Shown piece by piece: positions 20,441-64,000 of a stretch of 64,000 nucleotides of DNA. The position numbers were made by a program, and so were the translations under genes. The notes beneath the pieces were generated by a model that saw only the letters and a list, made by a program, of their open reading frames with translations, ran no database searches and had not been told where the DNA came from. This DNA comes from Micropterus salmoides (Eukaryota > Chordata > Actinopteri > Centrarchiformes > Centrarchidae). The DNA lies in NCBI RefSeq assembly GCF_014851395.1, contig NW_024040374.1, positions 29,654,772-29,718,771 on the forward strand, written 5' to 3'. Each line of letters opens with the position of its first letter. Within the stretch, counting starts at the first letter, position 1.

Positions 20441-23400
20441 TGCTGCTGTTTGTTGGAAGACATGGACCGACCATGAATGTGTACATAGCCAAATGACTGT
20501 CCCTGCCTGCCCTGCGTACTGCTCACGCTTACGACCATGGCCCCGCCCACTGACAGACCGGAAGCAGGAAACAGGAACAGGAAGCAAGCACTCGACACAG
20601 GAGGTCCAGAGACGGGAATGAGCAGATGGACAGACGGACAGACGGATGGATAAATGGGCGGATGGAAGTGCCCCTCTCTATCTGTGCAGACTCTTCCAGA
20701 GATGCAGAAGGGACGCAGTGGAAAAAAAGAAAAAACTGATAGACAAAAAAAAGTTACAGATCCGTATATGTACCAAAATTTGGAAGCTATTTTTTTCGTT
20801 TTTGATCTTTAAACCATGCTCATCGTCATCAATATGAAAAACAATGAAAAAAGTGTTGATCTTTGTTACTAGTTGGATCTCATTGTGCAGACATATCAAC
20901 TTCTCCACCATAAAATAGGATGGCACTTAGTTTTTTTAAATTTCAGATATCTTGTTTCAATGTTTATATATTTTTTATCTTTGGGGGAGGGGGCAGGAGC
21001 CGGTCATGTCCGAGTTTTGTTAATTGGAGAAGTACAAAGATACAAAGTCATTCAGACAAGCGCACCAAACAGTTCTCAAAAGCTGTGTCGTCATGATTTC
21101 AAACCTATGTGGCAAACATAAAGGCTTCTTATCATGCATTTCAGCAGTGGTTTCCGCAGCAGCGATCGGTCATACGGTTAACCTCAAAATGCAGTAATTC
21201 ATGTGTTGTGTTCTCCAGAGCACAAACTCTGAACTCCCCTGGTACATTTACCTGGCCATGATGTACATCTAGATGCTTTAAAAACAGCTCCTCTGTGCAC
21301 TATTTGATCTAGATGGTTTTATCCACAGTTCTCCCCTCTGGACTCTTAGCAGTTACTCATTGGATAAAAACAAGAAAAGAAAATTGTTCCAATTGGCAAG
21401 AAGCCGACCTCCACTTGTTTGAATGTTCAAGGCTGTTCTGAGTTTTAGGTAATGCAACGGTAAGTCAGGTCCCATCTCAGATTACATACTGTACTCAGCC
21501 CAGAAGCATTCCAGCAGTTGTTTTTACCTTTACAAAACACATTTACATAAAGAACTCTGCGGTGCACTATGAATAGTGTCCTCCTTTACATTGCTTTGAA
21601 AGGCTTTAGAGAGTTTACTCATCATTTGTAAAACTTCAAACATTTCAACGTTTTAAACCTCAAGGGCCTCAAATCATCAAACACATCAGACAACTGAAGG
21701 GTGGTGGTGAAAGCCACCAGCAGCAAATCACCCGATCTAATGTGTTTTAATGGTTTTAGTTTTTTGCAGATTGGACATTCTCGGAGGCAGATGCTCTGGA
21801 GGCAGAAACGATCTCAGTGACTTAAACCACAGAGGGCAGAGCCAAAGAAAAATCCAGAGTAAAAGACGAGCTTGCTAATATTACAAACTCTAGAGCTCAG
21901 CTCTGTTGGTGTATTTGTGCAAGAATGGTTTTTCTATTATTCATTATTTGAAAGCATTCAGGCATTATTCCAACAGCAGAAAGTAACTTTTTGTATGTAT
22001 TTGTAGTGGTTTATTAACAAGTGAAATACACACGGTTTGTAGATACGTTTTAAATAGCTGAATCAACTTTGTTAGAGGGGTTATTTACATGTGGCTGCCG
22101 GCATTGGTGGCTTTGCTGCCCTTTAGAAAGCAGTTTGACACTTCTGTGGGAGGTATACGATTACAAGTAGGAGGCCGACATTAAGAGCTTTGCCCACTTG
22201 GCTGATCATGATTATCTAATAGTCTGAGCGACAGTCATGCTGTGTCTGAAATCATTCTTTATTCTAAGTAACAGACTCCATAGTGACATTACATTAAGAT
22301 TCTGTCTCGGTGACAGGTGTGATGTCGCACGACTGTAATTTATGTACCTATCAAACGTGACTCCTTGTGGGATTGTTAGCAGAAAATAACTTTTTATATT
22401 TAAGAATTTTTAGAGCACTATATAGAGCCCACGTTTCCCACTCAGAATTAAGATACTCAAATAAAATGTTGGTGAGTACACATAGCGAGTGATTTTGGAC
22501 ACAGCCTCTGCCTGCCTGTATTAAGCTAGCTGGCTTAGCTAAAACTACGTCTTCAAAATAGCCATGTTTGCTAGCTGTAGTGAAGTTGCCTGTTTATTTT
22601 AGGCAATGTCTTAATTGCTATGTCATGAATGAATTGCCTTGTTATCTTTTAAGTAGTATTTTGGCCAAAGTTCGGTCTTCAACATTCAAATTAGCCAGTT
22701 TGCTAACTGTTTGTTCTGTGGCTCTGCTCTGTTGAAGGTTTAATTCAAACAATAACTTAATTATTGCACAGCTGCTCTGCCTCCGAGAACTACAGACATT
22801 TTAATCTGATGTAATTTTTTTTCTTACTGTTTAATTCAACCACCCAATTTTCTCTGGCATGGAGGGGGGGAGGGGGGCTTCAGTGTGACTTTTTGGCTGT
22901 CTTCTCACCTTCATCCTTGGTTCTCCACGTCCAAAATTCTGCTTAGGTTCCTTACTGACGAGATATTTTTTGTACTCTTTTAAAGACAAATTTAAAGTTA
23001 CATTTTTGTAATTTCTTTGTAGATTTGAAAAATGTGAATTGATGATTTATTGGCAGTGTTAATTTCCATGTTCCATAAATTTGAAAGGTTTTCTTTTGTT
23101 ACTTTGATGCTATTGCAAATCTTGCAACAACAAAAAAAAGGTAGACCCTGTCATGTGAGGCTTATTGAGCTGAGCTGTCATTCTGAAGGCACCTTGCCTG
23201 GAAAGAGTTTTCCAGGAGTTTTTCAAATTACCACTAAATTTTGTCTATGTTGTAATAAAGAAATGTTTTACTTTTTCTTTTGCTTGAATCTTTTTGGGAA
23301 CCTTTATCCCAGAAAATTACTTTCTCCTGAAACTCCTATTGGCTTCCACAAAAGACAGTTTAAAAAAAAGTCTTTAAATTGAATAAAATGGTAATTTTTC

Positions 23401-24141
23401 AATCAAGCCGAGACTCGAGGGAATTTGTTCCCCTTTTTTCAGCCACAGTTGGGAGACACACACAGATGTTTTGTGGAGAAACGTCCTCTGGAAGCAGATA
23501 GAATTGCATTGGTTGAAGATGGAGTGTCTAAATTGTTTGAGATTCAGATTTTGAGCACAGAAAAATAGTTTTTAGATATCAATTTTCTTTTTACAGCGAA
23601 AACCTTTTATCACCCAAAGAGTTTGATTTGAATAGCCAAAAATCTGTTGTCTGCTCAGTACACGTGTTTGTGTGGTTGCCCTTATCCACATTCATTCAAA
23701 TTCCCTGCTGAGTTGACGGCATGTCTGCGCTGTGCATCTTCAGGTTTGCCTGTGTGCTCGTTCAGCCTGACTGTGCTTCTATTTCAGCCAACTGGATAAC
23801 TGAAGTACGTCATTTGTAATTGGCTGTTTTGTCTTCAGTCCGATCATTAGTTGGCCAGTCCCTAAGGGAGTAGGGAAGCACTCATTAAAATATAATTTAT
23901 GTATGAAATATCTTTTTCTGCGCTAACAACACGCACTAATTATTGAGACACAAATATAATTCCATACTCAGTGGCCAGAGCCAAAGAGCTGTAGTTTGGC
24001 TTCACTCAGAGGTTTAATGAAACCAAACACATTACATCTGCCTCCAGAGCACCTCTGCTTCTGTGAAATGTTTGTACAACTACAAACAAGCTTTATTTTC
24101 TCCTGTGTGCCCTGTAATAAAATGGGAGATTTCTAATAATG
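20441..24141 (+). other. tbl1xr1: Probable 3' UTR of tbl1xr1 (end uncertain)
   Basis: No coding exon of any gene is visible after the TAG at 20440 until the opposing gene at 27281. The family typically has a multi-kilobase 3' UTR. AATAAA hexamers on the + strand lie at 23254-23259, 23382-23387, 24116-24121 and 24472-24477. The one at 24116 is followed within 30 bases by a GT-rich run and is my preferred distal end. A poly-G run lies at about 22864-22876. The nested repeat block begins after 24,890, which supports an end before it. Confidence 0.4.
24116..24121 (+). terminator. tbl1xr1: Candidate distal poly(A) signal of tbl1xr1
   Basis: AATAAA about 3.7 kb after the tbl1xr1 stop codon. Alternatives are at 23254, 23382 and 24472. 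The choice rests only on the hexamer and on its place before the repeat block. Confidence 0.3.
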
Positions 24142-24927
24142 GACGTGTTCCTATTTAGAATCTGTGTACAATTTCATTGTTTTTTCCTCCCTGTATTTAA
24201 AGCACTTGAGCCAACAGTTCTGAAAATACGTCATACTGGGAAATTCCTCTGTGTTCACGCCATCCTTGGGTCTGTGCCGCACAGTGTGTCTGGTTAAACG
24301 TGGCCAAAGTTGGGGAGTCAGCCTTTCCGTGCCGCCACAACAGAGCACCATGTCAGCCCAGCAGCATCTCTCCCAGGGGGTCTCCAAGCCTTTGTTTTTG
24401 TCTTTCTTTCTGCAACTCGCATCACATCGATCTGTTATCATTTAAGTCAGATCAGTGAAACAAAAGTCCAGAATAAAATATATTTTGATAAGAGTTTTGA
24501 GTTTTTATTTGTGTGTGTTTCTAGAAATGCTGTGTAGTGTTGGTGCTGACCCAACACCGCAACTCACATCATGAATCATGAACTACTTTTATTCATGTCA
24601 ATACACAAAAAACAATGGCTTTAATAAACTGCTAAAACATTGACTTTTAAAGAGCTTGAACCTCCTTTATGTTAATGTCCGCGTGCTGGTCTAAAGTGGC
24701 ATGCTTCATCTCGGTGTAGTTTGTTTTGTTTTTTTTTGTTTTTTTTGGCGCTTCACTTTTCGTAAAGGGAAGTTGCATCCATCTGGAGGCACAGCTTAAA
24801 TCATTTACTTTTATGCATAGGATTCAATCCTACTTCAGATGAAAACAAAAATCAAATGTTGGTGAAAATCCATCTGATCCGAGAGGAGCACCAGCACAGA
24901 GGTTCCCAAACCCTGGGCTGCGGACCC

Positions 24928-26295
24928 GGGCCCTGTTTCAGAAAGCCGGTTTAACAAACTCTGAGGTTAACCCTGAGCTCTGAGTTGACTGAGCCTGACA
25001 TGTGAAACTTCAAGTTTCCAGTTTTCGGTTTCAGAAAGGCCGATTAGAATAAGTTCAGTCAACTTTGACTATGTTAAACCTGATGGAAGCGCGTGCATGG
25101 GGATGAAAAAAAACATCATCAATGGATCTCCGATAATACGATTCACCATGGCAACGGGTAAATAAAGGCAGAGCCTTCATTTCAATCAGGTGGAGCTAGA
25201 AATATGAATGCATGTCAACACGAAATATGATATATGTGCTATTTATGTTAAAACGCAGGAGTGGAGGATCGATGCGTTAACAATATTACATTTTATACAG
25301 CGTTGCTCGTTCATCATGTACCAGAATGGAATTTCCTTAATGAATGAAGTGCTGGTGTTCTCTCTATAGGCTACATTTGATTATTAAAAAGGCTTTAGGC
25401 CTATTTATTCAGCTGTAAGCTGACGGGACAAAATGCCGGTGGCAATTGTAGCTACCTGAAGATGAAAATATGTATCAAATATAAGACACACTTTACTCAT
25501 GGACTGTAAAGTCATAGTCCCACCCAGTATGTTAGCCTATTAATATATTTTTTTTGCAATGTAAAATGTGTCTAGGTTCAAACTGACTGTGAAGTTTTAG
25601 ACGTCTATGTTAGACGTCTATGTTACATTAATAAAATCTTGCTCATTTCGTATTTTATGAAATGCTGTCAACACACATTCAGACTTTTTATCAGCAGATA
25701 ATGAAAAACTCACTTTTAAACTACATTTGTTTCAGCTGCATCACAGTCATCCTCACTCAGAAACATTCACATCATATCCAGCTGATAACTACGATAGAAA
25801 TGTTCAATCTGTGCGACTACAATATGAAAGGTTACGGTTTATTGATCAGTTTTATACAGATTAGTTTAAACTGCAGCACTGTAGCCAACCTGACAGCTAC
25901 CTTGTCCACTGTGTACAGTGTAGCTTATAGATTTTATTCTGTGCAGAGGATAAATCCACAATGTCCAAAGATAACTCTTTGTCCATACATCAATGACAGA
26001 TTGATCTTAAAAGTGTCATGTTTGGGTAAAAAAACTAATTGCCTATCTAACCGTGATATCAGTGTTTCTAATAACATTATGTGTTTTGATATGGGCAGTA
26101 TGCAGGAGAGAGGAGTCAGAAAGAAACTCAGCGCTTGTTGACGTAAACCTCCTCCCGAGGAGGTTAGGTTCACAGCGTAAATTGGGGTTACAGACCTAGA
26201 GTTTATCTGATCACAGTCTCTGACCCGGAGTTTCCCTCGTCTTGGGCTTAACATACTGTGGGTTTTCACCAAACCCACTTTCTGAAACAGGGCCC
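24928..26295. mobile_element. Non-autonomous DNA transposon with 18-bp perfect inverted ends (Harbinger-like?)
   Basis: The first 18 bases, GGGCCCTGTTTCAGAAAG, are exactly the reverse complement of the last 18 (CTTTCTGAAACAGGGCCC). A similarly oriented CTGAGGTTAACC / GGTTACAG-like region follows. The element is 1,368 bp. The two open frames inside it (159 codons +, 158 codons -, overlapping) show no transposase motif that I recognise, so I treat them as chance frames. Assignment to the PIF/Harbinger superfamily is from memory of similar fish repeats and is unconfirmed; no clear target duplication is visible. Confidence 0.65.
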
Positions 26296-26318
26296 TGTAC
26301 TGGCACTGAAACAATATA

Positions 26319-26540
26319 TCCATCCATCCATCATTTATAACTGCTTCTCCATGCAGGCTGGAGCCAATCCCAGCTGACGTTGTGCGAGAGGCGGAGTCCA
26401 CCCTGTACAAGTTGCCAGTTCATCACAGGTCTGACACAAACAACCGTACACATTCACACCTAAAGGCAATTTAGTCACCAAATAACCTGCATGTCTTTGG
26501 GTGGTGGGAAGAAGCCAGGCTCATTCATACTGCATGGTGT
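26319..26540 (+). repeat. Dispersed fish repeat with (CATC)n head (copy 1)
   Basis: CCATCCATCCATC is followed by GGCTGGAGCCAATCCCAGCTGA, GCCAGTTCATCACAGG, CAATTTAG and CCTGCATGTCTTTGG. This word order is seen in a very common teleost interspersed repeat. A related fragment lies at 45266-45433 in the same orientation. Confidence 0.65.
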
Positions 26541-26599
26541 AAAAAAGAGTGGGAACCCCTGCACTAGAGTACTCATGGTTTGGTTTTGGTGACAAATGA

Positions 26600-27280
26600 T
26601 GGTTAAGAAGATGAGGCTGTGAGCCCTCTTGGGGACCACATGATAATCTTCTCAAACACAGTTGTTAAATTGACTACTTAGATAGAGCTCAAGTGAACAT
26701 AAATATACATTTTCATTTAGATGAATTTCATTTTTATACTCTGCATGGCGCGGTGACAGTGACTCAACTCCAGCCTATGATGTAATATTTAATTTAAACT
26801 TGAATATTTACAGTTCAACAGCACCAGATGCATTTAATTCAGGGCTAAAACTCTACATTTCATTAGATTCATAAAGCTGTGTGTACATCTGGTTCCAAGA
26901 CAATCAAACCCTAGTTGTAATAAACTGTAGTTTCCCTTTAACTTTGATCGCCATTCTACAGTTCGTTGTGTAGACCTCCACCTTAAAATATCTCTCACAG
27001 ATATGTATAAATTCTAAAATAAATAAGTTTTTGTGTGGCGTATGAATGTTTTGTGCGTGTAGGCCTTGTTGATATACATCTGGCCCCAGGTGTCTGATGG
27101 GAAAATCCTCTGGCACAAAAGAAATGTTCCAGTTAAATGGGAATAATGAAAAACAATACATATTTTGCATTGTATGACGAGCTATGGAGGTGTGAATAAA
27201 ATATCAAAGCACTTGCAAAGCTTCTGATTTTTGGCAATTTCAACTCTTACTGGTCCGTCTCTCCTCTGGCTGCGTGAGGA
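26600..27280. other. Intergenic, 3' flank of the permease-like gene; no gene seen
   Basis: This is the tail-to-tail gap between tbl1xr1 and the minus-strand gene. For the minus gene I find no AATAAA, only ATTAAA-type hexamers (TTTAAT on the + strand at about 26790 and 26833). Its poly(A) site is unassigned. Confidence 0.4.
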
Positions 27281-62986
<35,706 letters not shown>

Positions 62987-62999
62987 CTGTTGACATGAA

Positions 63000-63725
63000 A
63001 ACAAAAAAGCAGGTCAGTCTCACAGACTATCTGTGGGCTTCTTGTAATGTCCCACATCTTTATTTCACTCTGTATGTTCACACCACTGTTTCATCACTGA
63101 GTGTGTGTGAATTCAGCTAGAGAATAAACTAATTGTATTATGAATCTCTTACCTTAATACTATTCAAACTACTTAATTAACTACAACAACCAATGGTCAA
63201 ACCAGCATCAATCATCTAAGCTGTGAGAAAATAGAGAAAATATAATGGTAATAAAGGTTGTTCATTTATTGTTATCAATGTAAATAACACAAATTATAGG
63301 AAGTAATATTGTTCCAATTGGACCAAGTGAAATATTCAAAGATTCAATGTGTTGCTTTCTGGCTTTTTACTCATCATTAAAGAGCTGCAAACCAACCTAA
63401 AGGCATTGTATTTATCTGGGTTGCAGTGAATAAAGTCCCATCATAGCTAGAATGTTGTTCGAGAGGCTTTAAAATCCTGAGCAGGAGCAAGAAAATGATT
63501 TAAAGTTGTTCTGTATACTGTTTCACACAACTAGCAATTCTAAACCGGAAAGCAGTTGTCATAGCAGGCAGTTTGCATGTTCAAGTGGCCTTCTGAAGTA
63601 ATGGAAGCTGGTAGGAAGTACAATCAGAGCTGTCACAGAAACGCTAATGACACAGAGCGATATCCCCTTATGCTGCCAGAGCTGATGTGCTGCAGTGACT
63701 TCAGGAAGCCAAAGTACTTGCTAAT
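63000..63725. other. 5' side of the first visible permease-like exon; no further exon seen
   Basis: I looked for an upstream minus-strand exon ending in phase 1 with a GT donor and found none that is convincing. The intron therefore extends past the window edge. Confidence 0.4.
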
Positions 63726-63730
63726 GCTTC

Positions 63731-64000
63731 ATCCATCCATCCATTTTCTGCCACTTATTCCGGGCTAGGTCTTGATGGTTACGCAAGGTTTTCCAACCAT
63801 TCCTCTCCCCAGCAGCGTTGTCCAGCTCCTCCAGGGGATCCTGAGGTGTTCCCAAGCCAGATTAGATATATTATCCAGGATATTCTGGGTCTACCCCGGT
63901 ATGTCCTACAAGTTGGATAAAACCTCCAAACATGGGTTCTCACAACAGGCACAAAATACCTTCTGTCCCATCTGAGGAGTTACCTCCAGTTTCAATGGAG
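63731..64000 (-). mobile_element. Probable LINE (RTE/Rex3-like?) 3' end, antisense, cut by window edge
   Basis: Read on the minus strand, it ends in a (GGAT)n tail following a CAGAAAATGGATGG-type word. The + strand contains CAGCTCCTCCAGGGGATCCTGAGGTGTTCCCAAGCCAG and TAGATATATTATCCAGGATATTCTGGGTCT, words of a frequent fish retroelement-associated repeat. Family assignment is from memory. Confidence 0.45.

Larger units (their letters stand above)
24897..26561. mobile_element. Possible outer hAT-like element hosting nested insertions
   Basis: The left end reads CAGAGGTTCCCAAACC. The right end, read on the other strand, is CAGGGGTTCCCAC. This fits short hAT termini. The flanking 8-mers (CACCAGCA and CACTAGAG) match at only five of eight positions, so the target duplication is weak or decayed. 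Confidence 0.35.

Noticed and set aside
25662..26410. Overlapping open frames of 159 (+) and 158 (-) codons
   Set aside because: They lie inside the inverted-end transposon, overlap on opposite strands, and show no transposase or other motif.

Overview
The window looks like teleost fish nuclear DNA. It holds intron-split vertebrate genes with GT-AG splice sites, and AT-rich introns and intergenic DNA full of fish-type repeats: Rex1/L2-like LINE pieces, a deleted Tc1 transposon, hAT, piggyBac-like and Harbinger-like non-autonomous elements, and long (GT)n and (GATA)n microsatellites. There are no bacterial operons, no CRISPR array and no rRNA. I saw no convincing tRNA.

Positions 1-24,500 (+ strand) carry tbl1xr1 (transducin beta-like 1 X-linked receptor 1), a core subunit of the NCoR/SMRT-HDAC3 corepressor. 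All 14 coding exons can be placed, from the ATG at 12043 to the TAG at 20440. They give an open 515-residue protein with LisH, F-box-like and WD40 regions. The first 12 kb is upstream sequence and/or a 5' intron, rich in old repeats. The 3' UTR probably runs 3-4 kb past the stop.

Positions 24,600-27,200 separate two genes that converge tail to tail. The gap holds a 1.37-kb element with 18-bp inverted ends, apparently inside an older hAT-like element.

Positions 27,281-62,986 (- strand) carry the last nine exons (304 residues) of a polytopic membrane protein. The reading frame stays open across all eight splices. Its layout resembles the C-terminal half of aromatic amino-acid permeases (TyrP/Mtr type, AAAP/APC superfamily). 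I do not recognise it as a named vertebrate SLC gene. Its 5' exons lie beyond the right edge. One large intron (35,889-49,777) contains a small two-exon coiled-coil gene on the same strand (40,410-41,359). That frame is interrupted by one in-frame TAA, after which 57 further codons stay open, so it is either a recent pseudogene or a C-terminally shortened gene.

The repeats include a hAT MITE with a perfect 8-bp target duplication (37,828-38,109), a TTAA-flanked MITE (29,384-30,040), a Tc1 copy whose catalytic core is deleted (about 56,497-57,307), several internally deleted LINE copies, and a 207-bp (GATA)n array next to a LINE 3' end. The most notable items are the permease-like gene, the interrupted nested coiled-coil gene, and splice sites built from simple repeats: a donor inside (GT)n in tbl1xr1 and a C19 tract before an acceptor in the permease-like gene.
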